Source of the DNA: Psychrobacter piscatorii
GTDB taxonomy: Bacteria; Pseudomonadota; Gammaproteobacteria; Pseudomonadales; Moraxellaceae
Assembly (NCBI RefSeq): GCF_001444505.1
Contig: NZ_LNDJ01000001.1
Coordinates: 62,001 to 126,000 of the forward strand
Reading direction: 5' to 3'
DNA length: 64,000 nucleotides
Of this stretch, positions 12,148-22,119 are shown piece by piece. The notes under the pieces are model-generated. The model did no database searches, was not told the origin of the DNA, and was given only the letters and a program-made list of their open reading frames with translations. Position numbers and translations under genes: made by a program. Positions within the stretch are counted from its first letter, which is position 1. Each line of letters begins with the position of its first letter.

Positions 12148-13632
12148 TTAAGAGTTGTCTGCATTCGATGTAATACTATCGACTTTAGATGTGTCATCGA
12201 CTGCATCAGCAGCCAAAGTATTGTCTCCAGCAACTTTAGAGAGTAGGGGTATACGCACACATACTTGCAGCCCACCATCGGGATGATTGATGGCCTCAAC
12301 TGTGCCATGATGTAACCGTGCAATGCGATCTACAATGGCTAGCCCTAGACCGCTACCTTGGGTAGTACGTGCGGTCTCCCCACGCTCAAATGGCTGCATG
12401 ATACGCTCCAATTGATCCTCTGCCACACCGTCACCGCAGTCACGCACACAAATCATCAGTTGCTCTTGTGCTTCTTTATTGACAACGTTCTCACTGACGA
12501 CATCGCTATCTTCTTCTTCAACCGTTTCTATAAATGTTGGTATCACCGTGGCTGATAGATAAATCGGCGGTTTGCCATAACGATTGGCGTTATTGATCAG
12601 GTTGATGATGAGACGCTTGATGGATAAGGGGCGTACAGGAATGACCTTGTGACACTCTGATTGATAAACGAACTTCATGGGTGCGAACTGCACCATGATC
12701 TCATTAAATATCGTGTCCAAATTGGTCAAGCTAACTGGCTCATCGGAGCCGTCTTTCATAAATGAGATGAACTGCTCCAAAATCGCATCCATATCCTCAA
12801 TGTCGTAAATTAGCCCTTCACGAAAAAAATCATCTGGTAGCATCTCAGCAGTCAAACGCATACGAGTTAATGGTGTCCTCAGGTCATGTGAGATACCAGC
12901 GAGCATGATGGTTCGCTCTTTTTGGGCTTGATTTAATGTTGTAAATAGACGGTTGAAAGCCATATTTACTTGACGTATCTCGGTAGGGCCTTTTTGCGTT
13001 GGCAGTGTGGTCGCATGACCCAGACGAATATAGTTAGTCGCTGCACGTTGTAGATAACGTAAAGGGCGGTTCAATTGCCTAGCTAACAAAATAATCGTTA
13101 GCAGCGATAAGATAGGCAATCCAATCAAAAACAATATGAGCAATGTTGGGCTGTACTGCGAGTAATAAACCACTGGCTCACGAATCCAGAAACTGTCATC
13201 GCGGCTGTCCTGTACCCAAAGCTGCGGTGTTGGTTTGAACTTGAAATAAACTTCGACAGGTCGACCCAGCTGTGCACCAATCTCATACTGAAGTACATCA
13301 GTAAAGAAGCTCACAAATGCTTTGTCAGCCACCTCTGGAAAGTCACTGGGGTTGTTCACCACCACGACATGAGAATGTTGATACACCCATTGGCGGATAT
13401 CAGGACGATATTGCCAGTCTTTATTTACACTATTGATTAATCGCAGCTCACTTGTCAAATAACGCGCATGGTTTTTGAGTTCTGGCAGATAAAGACTGCG
13501 CCAAAAGAATAAAATCGACAAACTCACACTTATGAGAACAATAAAAGCGACCATCAAGGTTGTCAGCCAAGTATTGGAATAAGAACGTGGCAGCCAACCT
13601 TTGCGACGGGGCTTTGAGTTTGGAGTAATCAT
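12148..13632 (-). CDS. envZ: EnvZ-like sensor histidine kinase
   Basis: Membrane kinase resembling EnvZ, which senses osmolarity and phosphorylates OmpR. The 494 residues show TM1 (about 22-45), a periplasmic region (46-160), TM2 (about 163-184), HAMP (about 185-240), the motif GISHDLRTPLTRMRL with H249, N box NLINNANRYG, and G boxes DCGDGV and GSGLGLAIVDR. The H-box sequence GISHDLRTPLTRMRL is EnvZ-like. A low-complexity acidic insert (about 361-385, with EEEDSDVV) lies in the ATPase domain, and the C-terminus has a roughly 30-residue Asp/Ser tail. No ompR lies beside it: the next gene upstream is rpsP on the other strand. The cognate regulator must be encoded elsewhere. Confidence 0.85.
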   Translation of the reverse strand: MITPNSKPRRKGWLPRSYSNTWLTTLMVAFIVLISVSLSILFFWRSLYLPELKNHARYLTSELRLINSVNKDWQYRPDIRQWVYQHSHVVVVNNPSDFPEVADKAFVSFFTDVLQYEIGAQLGRPVEVYFKFKPTPQLWVQDSRDDSFWIREPVVYYSQYSPTLLILFLIGLPILSLLTIILLARQLNRPLRYLQRAATNYIRLGHATTLPTQKGPTEIRQVNMAFNRLFTTLNQAQKERTIMLAGISHDLRTPLTRMRLTAEMLPDDFFREGLIYDIEDMDAILEQFISFMKDGSDEPVSLTNLDTIFNEIMVQFAPMKFVYQSECHKVIPVRPLSIKRLIINLINNANRYGKPPIYLSATVIPTFIETVEEEDSDVVSENVVNKEAQEQLMICVRDCGDGVAEDQLERIMQPFERGETARTTQGSGLGLAIVDRIARLHHGTVEAINHPDGGLQVCVRIPLLSKVAGDNTLAADAVDDTSKVDSITSNADNS

Positions 13633-14069
13633 ATAAATCCAGCAGATTAAGAAAATGTCTGATTAAATTTGGTTTTGAGTTAAGCCGCAATTGTATTTTG
13701 GAGAAAGAGCGGGTTATTTCTAAACATGGCGGCTGAGAGTAGGGTGTGCCAGTCTACTTCAACACACCATAGAATAGCATAATCGATGAATCTTACTGTG
13801 ACGCTATTCATTTAAGCAGTTTGTTATGTGCCTCTCCAATATTTTAATAATAACAAATCTAAAGCGCGGTATATTTTACTAACTGATTAAAATAGATCGT
13901 CCTTAATAATTGTATAAAACGCAAGGTTATGCTCGATTATGTTTTACATAGACGGGTATTTAAGCTATTGTTAATAAATAATTAAATAAGCACAGTTTAT
14001 GTTTTCAATAAATCAAGACTGTGATATAATTATGCCCTTTTTGGTATACCTGCGAAAGAGAGAATTCAC
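13633..14069. promoter_or_regulatory. Divergent region between envZ-like gene and rpsP
   Basis: 437 bp, AT-rich, no gene seen. It holds the rpsP operon promoter at its right end and presumably the promoter of the EnvZ-like gene on the other strand, which I cannot pinpoint. Confidence 0.6.
14002..14030 (+). promoter_or_regulatory. Promoter of rpsP-rimM-trmD-rplS
   Basis: -35 TTTTCA (14002-14007), 17-nt spacer, -10 TATAAT (14025-14030) with an extended TG at 14022-14023. A consensus -10 with TGn is a strong signal. The leader before rpsP would be about 33 nt. Confidence 0.75.
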
Positions 14070-14339
14070 ATGGTTGTTATTCGTTTAGCACGGGGCGGTG
14101 CCAAGAAACGCCCATTTTATCAAGTAGTTGTTGCTGATCAACGCCGCGCGCGTGATGGTCGCTATATTGAAAACATCGGCTTTTTTAACCCACTCGCTAA
14201 AGAGTCTGAAGAAGCAGTACGCCTAAACATGGAAGCGTACAATGCGTGGATCGCAAAAGGTGCACAACCTTCAGATCGCGTTGCTTCATTAGCAAAAGCT
14301 TACAACAAGTCTGCAGCACAAACTGAAGCAACTGCTTAA
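14070..14339 (+). CDS. rpsP: 30S ribosomal protein S16
   Basis: Structural protein of the small subunit. The 89 residues begin [20 protein letters not shown], the S16 signature, and contain [25 protein letters not shown] ribosome site precedes the ATG. It is the first gene of the conserved operon with rimM, trmD and rplS. A 165-nt spacer with a CTGGTC/GACCAG palindrome (14413-14425) leads to rimM. Confidence 0.99.
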   Translation: MVVIRLARGGAKKRPFYQVVVADQRRARDGRYIENIGFFNPLAKESEEAVRLNMEAYNAWIAKGAQPSDRVASLAKAYNKSAAQTEATA

Positions 14340-14504
14340 GTTTCCGTTGTTATTGAGCCGCTCGTAGTCTTATTACAAGCTGATTCAGTAGACTTTAGAA
14401 CACATAGCGTAACTGGTCTGACCAGGGTGCGCAATTAACTGTTTATCGCTTTTGACACAATTGCTTTTGTAATTGCTGTTTTAATCATTGTTAGGTTAGG
14501 TGCT

Positions 14505-15038
14505 ATGTCATCCACTCCAAATGCTAGTGATCTCATGAAAATTGGTCAACTTAAGAAGCCTTATGGCATCAAAGGTTGGCTTTGGGTATTTAGCGATACG
14601 GATGATCGTACAGCAATATTCGACATGAAGCCGTGGTGGATGAAAACTGCTACTGGCATGAAACCTTTGACTGTGAAAGCTTGGCGTGAGCAAGGCACAG
14701 GACTTGTGGCTCAATTTGAGCAGATTCCTGATCGCAATGTTGCTGAGACCATGAACGGTGTTACCGTTTGGGTCGAACAAAATGTCTTGCCGGAAACAGC
14801 TGAAGACGAATATTATTGGTCGGATTTGGTCGGTATGCGCGTGATGAACGAGCAGAACGAGTATCTAGGCAATATCACTGAAATGTTTGAAACTGGTGCC
14901 CACGACATCATGCGCGTGGCAGCAAATTCAGACAGTTTGGACAATGAAGAGCGCTTAATTCCATGGCATAAGCAAACGGTGATAGAAGTCGATACGACTG
15001 AAAAAACCGTACTTGTGGCATGGCCAAGTGATTATTAA
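14505..15038 (+). CDS. rimM: 16S rRNA processing protein RimM
   Basis: Assembly factor that binds S19 and helps 30S head maturation. The 177 residues have the N-terminal RimM domain (about 10-95, with KIGQLKKPYGIKGWLWV) and a C-terminal PRC-barrel (about 103-175, with EYYWSDLVGMRV and the typical GAHDIM). The ending with LIPW and ADTVEVD-like strand pattern (IPWHKQTVIEVD) is normal for the family. It lies between rpsP and trmD in the standard order. Confidence 0.97.
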   Translation: MSSTPNASDLMKIGQLKKPYGIKGWLWVFSDTDDRTAIFDMKPWWMKTATGMKPLTVKAWREQGTGLVAQFEQIPDRNVAETMNGVTVWVEQNVLPETAEDEYYWSDLVGMRVMNEQNEYLGNITEMFETGAHDIMRVAANSDSLDNEERLIPWHKQTVIEVDTTEKTVLVAWPSDY

Positions 15039-15130
15039 TATTGCCTCTGGTGATATCGCTTCTGGCTTTTTAGTCAGAATTTATTAATAGTCACACCGAT
15101 TGTTTTAGTCTCAATGCAAGTAGACATCAG

Positions 15131-15895
15131 ATGTATTTTGCCGTTATTAGTATTTTTCCTGAGATGTTTGCCACGATTCGTGAGTTTGGAATCACGGGAC
15201 GGGCAGTGACTCAAGAGCAAGTAACGATTGAATGCATTAATCCACGTGATTATACCACTGATAACTATCGCCGTATTGACGAGCGCCCCTATGGTGGCGG
15301 TCCTGGAATGGTGATGATGGCTGAGCCATTATCGAAAGCCATTGAGGATGCACGCTTGCGTGCCAGTCAGTATGGCTGCCGTGTCGATAGTGAGCACTGT
15401 CCGGTGATTTATATGTCACCGCAAGGGCAAACGCTTAGTGAGAGTAGCGTCGTCGGTATGACGGATTACGATGGCATGATTTTATTATGCGGTCGTTATG
15501 AAGGTATTGATGAGCGTCTGCTGTCACAGTACGTCGATATGGAAGTATCATTGGGCGATTATGTGTTGACTGGTGGTGAGCTACCAGCGATGGTGCTGAT
15601 GGATAGTGTGATACGTCGTCTGCCCGATATCATGGGGGATGACAAGTCAGCAGAGCAAGACTCGTTTGTCGATGGCTTGCTTGATTGTCCACACTATACC
15701 AAGCCGCATGAGTTTGCGGGTATGGCGGTTCCTGAAGTGTTACTGTCAGGACACCATGCCAATATCGCCAAGTGGCGTTTTGCTCAGCAAGTCAGTCGTA
15801 CGCAAGCGCGTCGTCCAGACTTATGGCAAGCGTTTATTCCAACGGCAGAGCAGGCAAAGTGGCTTAAAGCACTGGCAAAAGCAGATAAAAAGTAG
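15131..15895 (+). CDS. trmD: tRNA (guanine-N1)-methyltransferase TrmD
   Basis: Makes m1G37 in tRNAs with G36, using S-adenosylmethionine, which prevents +1 frameshifting. The 254 residues begin [20 protein letters not shown], followed by [16 protein letters not shown] (about 52-67), the knot region with [12 protein letters not shown] (about 116-127) and [13 protein letters not shown] (about 139-151). All of these are hallmark motifs of the trefoil-knot fold. It stands third in the operon. The ATG follows a weak ribosome site. Confidence 0.98.
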   Translation: MYFAVISIFPEMFATIREFGITGRAVTQEQVTIECINPRDYTTDNYRRIDERPYGGGPGMVMMAEPLSKAIEDARLRASQYGCRVDSEHCPVIYMSPQGQTLSESSVVGMTDYDGMILLCGRYEGIDERLLSQYVDMEVSLGDYVLTGGELPAMVLMDSVIRRLPDIMGDDKSAEQDSFVDGLLDCPHYTKPHEFAGMAVPEVLLSGHHANIAKWRFAQQVSRTQARRPDLWQAFIPTAEQAKWLKALAKADKK

Positions 15896-16100
15896 AGTGT
15901 TAAAATCAAGCTTTATTGTCATTAAGCCTGATAAACAGTTAACAAACAGAATTTTGAGCAATAATAAAACGAGTCATCATATTGTGGCCGTTGGTTATAA
16001 CCCATTTACGTTGTGTCTTATTATAAAGAGATACAATTAATTATTACAAACAGGTGATATGCGTCAAGCCTCTATTATCTAATGTGAGGAGATAACTCTC

Positions 16101-16520
16101 ATGAGCAACAAGCATCCATTGGTTCAGGTCATCGAAAACGCTCAATTGCGTGAACACCCAAACTTTGCACCCGGCGATACCGTTGTGGTACAAGTAAAAG
16201 TACGTGAAGGTGAGCGTGAGCGTTTACAGGCTTTTGAAGGCGTTGTAATTGCTAAGCGTAACCGTGGTCTAAACTCAGCGTTTACCGTACGTAAAATCTC
16301 AAGCGGCGTTGGTGTTGAGCGTGCATTCCAGCTGCACTCACCACTGATCGATAGCATTGAAGTGAAACGCCGCGGTGCTGTTCGCCGTGCGAAACTGTAC
16401 TACTTACGTGAGCGTTCTGGTAAATCAGCACGTATCCGCGAAAAACTTGCGCCACGTCCAGCTCAGAAAAAGACTGACGCTGGTGTACCTGATGCCGTTG
16501 ATACTGCACCTGGTATTTAA
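16101..16520 (+). CDS. rplS: 50S ribosomal protein L19
   Basis: Large-subunit protein near the 30S interface. The core (residues 1-115) carries [28 protein letters not shown]-type sequence and ends in the basic [17 protein letters not shown]. The protein has 139 residues against 115 in E. coli. The extra C-terminal 20 or so residues are Lys/Pro-rich then acidic and may be a lineage-specific tail. SD GAGGAGA precedes the ATG. A strong terminator follows. Confidence 0.98.
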   Translation: MSNKHPLVQVIENAQLREHPNFAPGDTVVVQVKVREGERERLQAFEGVVIAKRNRGLNSAFTVRKISSGVGVERAFQLHSPLIDSIEVKRRGAVRRAKLYYLRERSGKSARIREKLAPRPAQKKTDAGVPDAVDTAPGI

Positions 16521-16642
16521 GTACAAGTTTGCCGTTTTGAGTTGATCGTATTATTTTAGGATTGACTCAAATAAGGTAATAGTAGATACAAGCCCTTATT
16601 CATAGGTTTATTTATAAATAAGCGGGCCATACCAAAAAAGAC

Positions 16643-16681
16643 AAAACCCCAATCTATGCGAATGCTAGATTGGGGTTTTTG
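16643..16681 (+). terminator. Terminator after rplS, probably bidirectional
   Basis: AAAACCCCAATCTA (16643-16656) pairs with TAGATTGGGGTTTT (16666-16679), a perfect 14-bp stem with a 9-nt loop and a T run. The A-rich left flank also gives T runs on the other strand, so it can serve the convergent gene at 16770. Confidence 0.92.
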
Positions 16682-16769
16682 TATGTGTGTGCCTCTCAAT
16701 TTATACTGATTTTTTATTTGTCTAAATGATAGCGAGCGATAACAGTTTTATCTGAGCAATAGTCACAAT

Positions 16770-17330
16770 TTATTTAGTATTAGGGTTTTCAATACGGCTC
16801 GTTTGTTCTTTGGATTTACTGTACTTGCGTAGTCTGATATATAGCGTTTTGGTGACAGTGGCGATGAGCTTTTGCTGGTCATCGACGATATCGACTTTGT
16901 ATTCCCGAAACACCGGTTCACCGTCTTTTGCCAACTCTTGAATGGTAATCACCTCAGTGCTAGGTATTTTCATTCGTGCGGTGACTCTGCTATTACCCGG
17001 TGCGATAAAATCAATATGTGAGCTTTTGTCCCAGACCACATAGTTGCTACCCAGCTGATGCATCAACATGAGCATATAGAAGGGATCTACCATGGAATAT
17101 AAGCTACCACCGAATTGTGTACCGACGATATTTTTGTTGAGAGTGGTCAGTCCCATGCTGACCACACACAATCCCTGATCGAGGCTGATGTGATCGATTT
17201 TGATGCCTGCACCGATATAGGGCGCGTAAGTATTGAGTCGCAGCTTTAAAAGATGCGGGGTCAGTAGCGGCATGATACTTTGCTTGGCTCGACGCTTCAA
17301 AGTCTCAAAATTGCTGGGTAGTACACTCAT
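16770..17330 (-). CDS. DUF4442-type hotdog-fold protein (putative thioesterase)
   Basis: The 186 residues resemble the DUF4442 family of single-domain hotdog proteins related to acyl-CoA thioesterases. The central stretch (about 50-170) has the hotdog pattern, with a helix around NIVGTQFGGSLYSMVDPFYM and strands that follow (WDKSSHIDFIAPGNSRVTARM). The substrate is unknown, and some members lack the usual catalytic acid. SD AGGATAG precedes the ATG. It stands alone, convergent with rplS. Enzymatic activity is an inference from the fold only. Confidence 0.75.
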   Translation of the reverse strand: MSVLPSNFETLKRRAKQSIMPLLTPHLLKLRLNTYAPYIGAGIKIDHISLDQGLCVVSMGLTTLNKNIVGTQFGGSLYSMVDPFYMLMLMHQLGSNYVVWDKSSHIDFIAPGNSRVTARMKIPSTEVITIQELAKDGEPVFREYKVDIVDDQQKLIATVTKTLYIRLRKYSKSKEQTSRIENPNTK

Positions 17331-17710
17331 AAATCTATCCTGTTGCTTTTATTGATTTTTCAGTGATATGGGTAGCGCTGTTTTTTAGTGCTTGCTATTA
17401 GATGATAAACGACAAAGACATTTATCATAGTTAAAAATGACTGCGCCCGCTAGTTTTAAAGCGTAATTAAGCATAGTCTTTATAGTTATCGCAAAGCAAT
17501 ATTTAGTATAAGTATCTTTAGTATTTAGTTATATGATAAAAAATGTTCAGATGTCACTTATTCTTAAGAAAATTGGCCTTCAATTTAATTTTGTGTCCAG
17601 ATTAGCGCTGTGTATTCCCAATAGTTTCCTATTAAGTTTATTATTGTATCCAATGAAAACTTTAATTTATTTTTATAACGATATATGTAGTCTTTTTAAT
17701 TCACCTTAAA

Positions 17711-17740
17711 TTCGCATTTCCTTATGCCTTAACATACAAT
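17711..17740 (+). promoter_or_regulatory. Candidate promoter of the DUF3360 gene
   Basis: -35 TTCGCA (17711-17716), 18-nt spacer, -10 TACAAT (17735-17740). A moderate match, but it sits immediately before the palindrome at 17756-17771, which would then cover the start site region. Confidence 0.4.
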
Positions 17741-17755
17741 GGTTTTCCGCTTATC

Positions 17756-17771
17756 ATGACCGATTGGTCAT
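17756..17771. promoter_or_regulatory. TetR-type palindromic operator
   Basis: ATGACCGATTGGTCAT is a perfect inverted repeat (ATGACC, 4-nt centre, GGTCAT). TGACC-N4-GGTCA resembles operators of TetR-family repressors such as NemR and RutR. It lies just downstream of the candidate -10, where repression would be efficient. No TetR gene is in the window. Confidence 0.6.
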
Positions 17772-17831
17772 TTAGCTAACGCCAAACCAAAAAAGTATTC
17801 AATCAAAACCTAATCGACACAAGGAAATGTG

Positions 17832-19358
17832 ATGAGTAACATTCAGGCCTCATCTTCAGGGTCTAATACGCCGCGACCAAACCCAGCCAATCAAGACAGC
17901 GAATTGCAAGGCAGTTATATAGATTTGCATAAGCCAAGCTCAAGCTTCGACAGTCGAGATGCCTATCTTAACCACGAATTGCAAATCATGCAGCCAAAAC
18001 GCTGGCGTCCCAATTTACCATTTCGTGATTATCGTTTTGAGTATGAAGATACTATCCCAGCGATGGCAGCGACCATCGGTAAAGTGGTCATGGTGGGCGC
18101 TATTGCAGCAACCTTTGCAGGACCACTCGGCTTAGGTGATGCGTTTGTTTTAGAAAACGTTCGTTATGAGCTGTTGATTGTCTCGTTCTTTATTATCTTA
18201 TTTTCTGGATTTCTGCTACCGACAGCCAACCTCGCTGGTACTCATGGGCCACTTATTCCATTGATTCCCATTGTCGTTGCTGCAGGTGGGCATCCAATGG
18301 CTTTTGGCCTACTCATTGGGGCTTTTGGCCTGCTGCTTGCTATTAGTAAAGGAGGAAGCTTACTGGCCAATTTAACAAGTAAAGGCGTATGCGGTGGCCT
18401 GTTGATTTACTTAGGGTTTATCGGAACCACCTCACAGGTTAAGAACCTTTTTGCTTGGGCAGAAGGGATTGGTATGTCGCACATTGCTTTCTTTATTATT
18501 CTGGCGACTATCCTGCTATATGCATTGCTTGAGCATTGGCAAAAACGCTGGCTTGCGGTTCCGCTCAGTTGCGTATTAGGCGGCGGTCTTGCTTTTGCAT
18601 TGGGCGCACCTTTTGCGTTCAAAACGGCACCAGGTCTACCGCATATGAACCCAATGTATTGGTGGGGTGAGAATACAGGTTGGATGTTAGGGCTACCGAC
18701 GATTGAAAGCTTCATTGTGGTATTGCCGTTTGCTATCTTGGCAGTTGCTATGTGGTCACCAGATTTTTTGGGTCATCAAGTATTCCAAAAAATCAGCTAC
18801 CCTAAGCGTACTGAAAAAGTGCTCATGGACATCGATGACACGATGACCAGCGCTTCATTTCGTCAGGTAGTGGGCTCTGTGCTAGGCGGTGCCAACTTTG
18901 CCTCATCATGGGGCACCTACATCGTCCCTGCGGCGATTGCTAGGCGTCCGATTCCTGCTGGTGCTTTATTGACGGCCTTGTTCTGTATTATCGCAGGTGT
19001 TTGGGGCTATCCAATGGATTTGGCCATCTGGCAACCCGTGATGTGCGTGGCATTGATCGTTGGGGTTTTCATCCCACTCTTAGAGGCTGGCATGGAGATG
19101 ACGCGCGAAGGTAAAACCACGCAGTCTGCTGCTATTGTGGTGTTTGCTTCTGCCTTAGTGAACCCAGCCTTTGGTTGGTCACTCACGCTATTGCTTGATA
19201 ATTTGGGCTTGATTGGCTCAAAAGAGCGCAGTGCTAATTTGACTAAAATGAGCCGATGGATCATACCAGGCATTATGTTTGTGGTACTGACTGGCGTGAT
19301 GGCTATCGTCGGTATGTTGCCAGGTATTCCAGCATTAATGGCAAACTTCCGTCATTAG
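17832..19358 (+). CDS. DUF3360 family membrane protein (putative transporter)
   Basis: Integral membrane protein of 508 residues. A soluble N-terminus (about 1-75) with ELQIMQPKRWRPNLPFRDYRFEYED, which I remember as a DUF3360 signature, precedes about 11-12 hydrophobic helices. Some features (repeated Gly-rich helices such as GTHGPLIPLIPIVVAAGG) recall the xanthine/uracil and sulphate permease fold, so a permease role is plausible, but the substrate is unknown. The annotated ATG at 17832 sits 7 nt after AAGGAA; a GTG directly before it is also in frame. It is followed by a terminator. The TetR-type operator suggests induction by a small ligand, possibly the substrate. Confidence 0.8.
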   Translation: MSNIQASSSGSNTPRPNPANQDSELQGSYIDLHKPSSSFDSRDAYLNHELQIMQPKRWRPNLPFRDYRFEYEDTIPAMAATIGKVVMVGAIAATFAGPLGLGDAFVLENVRYELLIVSFFIILFSGFLLPTANLAGTHGPLIPLIPIVVAAGGHPMAFGLLIGAFGLLLAISKGGSLLANLTSKGVCGGLLIYLGFIGTTSQVKNLFAWAEGIGMSHIAFFIILATILLYALLEHWQKRWLAVPLSCVLGGGLAFALGAPFAFKTAPGLPHMNPMYWWGENTGWMLGLPTIESFIVVLPFAILAVAMWSPDFLGHQVFQKISYPKRTEKVLMDIDDTMTSASFRQVVGSVLGGANFASSWGTYIVPAAIARRPIPAGALLTALFCIIAGVWGYPMDLAIWQPVMCVALIVGVFIPLLEAGMEMTREGKTTQSAAIVVFASALVNPAFGWSLTLLLDNLGLIGSKERSANLTKMSRWIIPGIMFVVLTGVMAIVGMLPGIPALMANFRH

Positions 19359-19391
19359 ACCATTGATAATTAGCATATAACCGAACAAACG

Positions 19392-19416
19392 AAGCCAGCA
19401 TAAAGCTGGCTTTTTT
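19392..19416 (+). terminator. Terminator after the DUF3360 gene
   Basis: GCCAGC (19394-19399) pairs with GCTGGC (19405-19410), followed by six T. The short loop and GC-rich stem are typical. Confidence 0.88.
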
Positions 19417-19510
19417 GTGCGTGCTATCGAAGCAATAATCAGCTTGCAAAACCACGATTCCTGCCCCATAACTAGCAGTATTACTAAGATTTTTAAGAGC
19501 AATACATTCT

Positions 19511-21355
19511 ATGGTTACTGTCTCAGAATCGAGTCCTGTCGATGACAAAAAAGCCCGTCTTAAGCATCTGATCAAGAACTTGCCTAATTTGCCAGGGGTA
19601 TATAAGATGCTGGGCAAAAACGGCGATATTTTATACGTTGGTAAAGCCAAGTCGCTAAAAAGCCGTGTGAATAGTTACTTTGCCAAGACGATCGATCATC
19701 CAAAAACGCGGGCACTGGTGGCACGGATTCATAATATTGAGACCATTATCACGCGTAGTGAGACCGAGGCGTTGTTGCTCGAGCAGAACTTAATTAAAGA
19801 GTATCGCCCGCCTTATAACGTCTTGCTACGTGATGATAAGTCGTATCTATACGTGTTTATCTCAGCGGATAAGCCTTATCCACGTTTGGCGTATGGACGC
19901 GGTAAAGGCAATCATCAAAAAGGTCGTTTCTTTGGCCCATTTCCCTCTGCCCATGCAGCAAAAGAAACGCTGGTGTTGATGCAAAAAATGTTTCAAATGC
20001 GCCAATGTACCAACACCTTTTTTAAGCAGCGCCAGCGCCCTTGTCTGGAGTATCAGATTAAGCGTTGCCGTGCGCCTTGCGTAGGATTGGTATCGCCAGA
20101 AGAGTATGCAGAAGATGTGAATAATACCATTCGCTTTTTGAAGGGCGACTCTAGTGATATTCATAGTACGCTGATCGAGAAAATGGAAGGCGCTGCCGAA
20201 GCGTTAGATTTTGAAAAGGCGGTATTGTACCGTGATCAATTGTCGATGCTACGTGAAGTGCAGGCAAGGCAAGCTGTCTACACGGTGCAAGGTGAGGCAG
20301 ATGTGATAGCCATTGCCAGTCAGGCGGGCATGACTTGCGTCAACGTGCTGACCGTGCGCGGTGGTCGCGTGTTAGGCGGTAAAAACTATTTCCCTGATGT
20401 GGACAGTAGCGAGCCGCTAGCAGATAACCTATCAGCTTTTATTACCTCGTTTTATTTTCAGGTGACGGACGATCTGCCAGCAGAGATTATATTAAGCCAT
20501 GAGATTCCTGATCAGGTAGCAGTAAGCGAAGCACTAGCAACGCATTTTGGCAGCAAAGTAGTCATCAAAACCAATGTGCGTGAGCATCGCTCAGAGTGGC
20601 TGGACTTAGCAACACTCAATACCAGCAATGCCCTAAAGACTAAGCTTAGTGATTATTTAGAGCTGCACGCACGCTTTGGCGCACTAAAAGATGTATTATC
20701 AGATGTGACAGACAGAACGGTCGATCGCATTGAATGTTTCGATATCTCTCATACCATGGGTGAGGCGACCATCGGTAGCTGCGTCGTATTTGATCAAGGC
20801 GGTGCGCGCAGGCGTGACTACCGTCAATATGCCATTCATGATATCCAAGGCGGCGATGACTATGCAGCAATGAAGCAAGTGCTGACAAGGCGATATAAGA
20901 AGCAGCCGTTGCCTGATTTGTTGCTTATCGATGGTGGTAAGGGTCAGCTGAGTATGGCAAAAGAAGTGCTGGTTGAATTGGGCATTCTTGGTGATACGTT
21001 GCTCATTGGTGTTGCCAAAGGGGAAGGGCGTAAGGCGGGACTTGAAGTCTTGCACTTTTTGGATCATGAGCCATTAGATTTGCCCATGGATAGCAAAGCA
21101 TTACATTTACTGATGCATATTCGCGATGAGGCGCATCGTTTTGCGATCACCGCGCACCGCAAAAAACGCGACAAGCGCCGCTCCTCATCGGTACTTGAGG
21201 TCATTCCAGGTCTGGGTGAAAAACGCCGCCGTGATTTACTCAATCACTTTGGCGGTATGCAGCAACTGCTTGGCGCGTCACAGCAAGAGTTGGCAGGCGT
21301 ACAAGGGATTGGCCCTGTACTGGCAAAGACGGTTTATAAAGTATTACACGAGTAG
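19511..21355 (+). CDS. uvrC: Excinuclease ABC subunit C
   Basis: Makes both incisions in nucleotide excision repair after UvrAB has located the lesion. The 614 residues have the GIY-YIG nuclease (about 24-105, with LPGVYKML and [14 protein letters not shown]) for the 3' cut, the UVR domain (about 215-250, [15 protein letters not shown]) that binds UvrB, the RNase H-like nuclease (about 390-545, with [11 protein letters not shown] and [10 protein letters not shown]) for the 5' cut, and two helix-hairpin-helix motifs at the end (PGLGEKRR and [10 protein letters not shown]). All active-site regions are present. No close operon partner; a bidirectional terminator follows. Confidence 0.98.
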   Translation: MVTVSESSPVDDKKARLKHLIKNLPNLPGVYKMLGKNGDILYVGKAKSLKSRVNSYFAKTIDHPKTRALVARIHNIETIITRSETEALLLEQNLIKEYRPPYNVLLRDDKSYLYVFISADKPYPRLAYGRGKGNHQKGRFFGPFPSAHAAKETLVLMQKMFQMRQCTNTFFKQRQRPCLEYQIKRCRAPCVGLVSPEEYAEDVNNTIRFLKGDSSDIHSTLIEKMEGAAEALDFEKAVLYRDQLSMLREVQARQAVYTVQGEADVIAIASQAGMTCVNVLTVRGGRVLGGKNYFPDVDSSEPLADNLSAFITSFYFQVTDDLPAEIILSHEIPDQVAVSEALATHFGSKVVIKTNVREHRSEWLDLATLNTSNALKTKLSDYLELHARFGALKDVLSDVTDRTVDRIECFDISHTMGEATIGSCVVFDQGGARRRDYRQYAIHDIQGGDDYAAMKQVLTRRYKKQPLPDLLLIDGGKGQLSMAKEVLVELGILGDTLLIGVAKGEGRKAGLEVLHFLDHEPLDLPMDSKALHLLMHIRDEAHRFAITAHRKKRDKRRSSSVLEVIPGLGEKRRRDLLNHFGGMQQLLGASQQELAGVQGIGPVLAKTVYKVLHE

Positions 21356-21382
21356 ATTTGTAACGCTAAAACGATAGTAAAT

Positions 21383-21435
21383 AAAAAAGGGTCAGCTTTG
21401 ATAAATATACATATCTGAAGCTGACCCTTTTTTTT
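21383..21435. terminator. Bidirectional terminator between uvrC and folA
   Basis: AAAAAAGGGTCAGCTT (21383-21398) pairs with AAGCTGACCCTTTTTT (21418-21433), a 16-bp stem counting A-T pairs, with runs of T on both strands. It serves the convergent uvrC (+) and folA (-). Confidence 0.93.
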
Positions 21436-21449
21436 GAGTCAATCAAATA

Positions 21450-22040
21450 CTATTGGTCAGTCTTCTCTACTTTATAGGTCGTAAATTTGAAGCTCAAATC
21501 ACTTTTTTCATCGTGCATTTGCTCAGATTCTTCTGCTACTTTGAAGCGATCTGGTAGCTCAGGATAGAACGCATCGCCATCCGTAATATCAGTATCTACG
21601 TGGGTCAGCTCAATGCGGTCGGTATACATCAGTGCTTCGCTAAAGACGCGCTCACCGCCAATCACCCAGATCGTCTCCAGATGTAGCCCATGTGCCAAAC
21701 TTGCGGCATGAGTAAGGGCATCATCTAAATTATGCACCACATGCGCGTATTCATGTCCGACCAGTCCTTGCTGTTCTGCATAGTCCATTTGGGTAGAGAT
21801 GATAAAGCACATACGCTTTGGTAAAGGCTTGCTACCCATGGATTCAAATGTCTTGCGACCCATGATGACGATGCCCTGAATATCGCTACTCGAGGCCGTA
21901 TTTTGCGGGTCACGTGTGGTCATTTTTTTGAAGTGCTGCAGGTCTTGTGAGATATGCCACGGCAGCTCGTTGTTTTTACCGATACAGCGATTGCTACTTA
22001 TGGCGGCGATTTGGGCAACTTCAGTGTGGGCATAGCTCAT
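21450..22040 (-). CDS. folA: Dihydrofolate reductase
   Basis: Reduces dihydrofolate to tetrahydrofolate with NADPH; target of trimethoprim. The 196 residues are longer than the usual 160. IAAISSNRCIGKNNELPWH opens the fold, the active-site Asp is in SQDLQHF, and VIMGRKTFESMG and IWVIGGERVFSEA form the NADPH and substrate sites. Extra residues (about 47-56, DPQNTASSSD) form a polar loop. SD AAGGA is 7 nt before the ATG. It lies directly downstream of thyA on the same strand, which couples the two steps that regenerate folate after dTMP synthesis. Confidence 0.97.
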   Translation of the reverse strand: MSYAHTEVAQIAAISSNRCIGKNNELPWHISQDLQHFKKMTTRDPQNTASSSDIQGIVIMGRKTFESMGSKPLPKRMCFIISTQMDYAEQQGLVGHEYAHVVHNLDDALTHAASLAHGLHLETIWVIGGERVFSEALMYTDRIELTHVDTDITDGDAFYPELPDRFKVAEESEQMHDEKSDLSFKFTTYKVEKTDQ

Positions 22041-22119
22041 AATGGGTCCTTTCTATTATATTTTTAAACGTCTGTATTTTAACTCACAGACTTATTTATT
22101 GTCGTGCATGAAACGTATT

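Larger units (their letters stand above)
17331..17831. promoter_or_regulatory. Region between the DUF4442 and DUF3360 genes
   Basis: 501 bp, strongly AT-rich, no gene seen. It contains the promoter and palindromic operator of the DUF3360 gene (17711-17771). The remainder shows only AT-rich stretches. Confidence 0.6.

Noticed and set aside
14413-14425. CTGGTC/GACCAG palindrome in the rpsP-rimM spacer as a terminator or operator
   Set aside because: Only 6-bp arms with a single-base centre and no T run; no support for a function.
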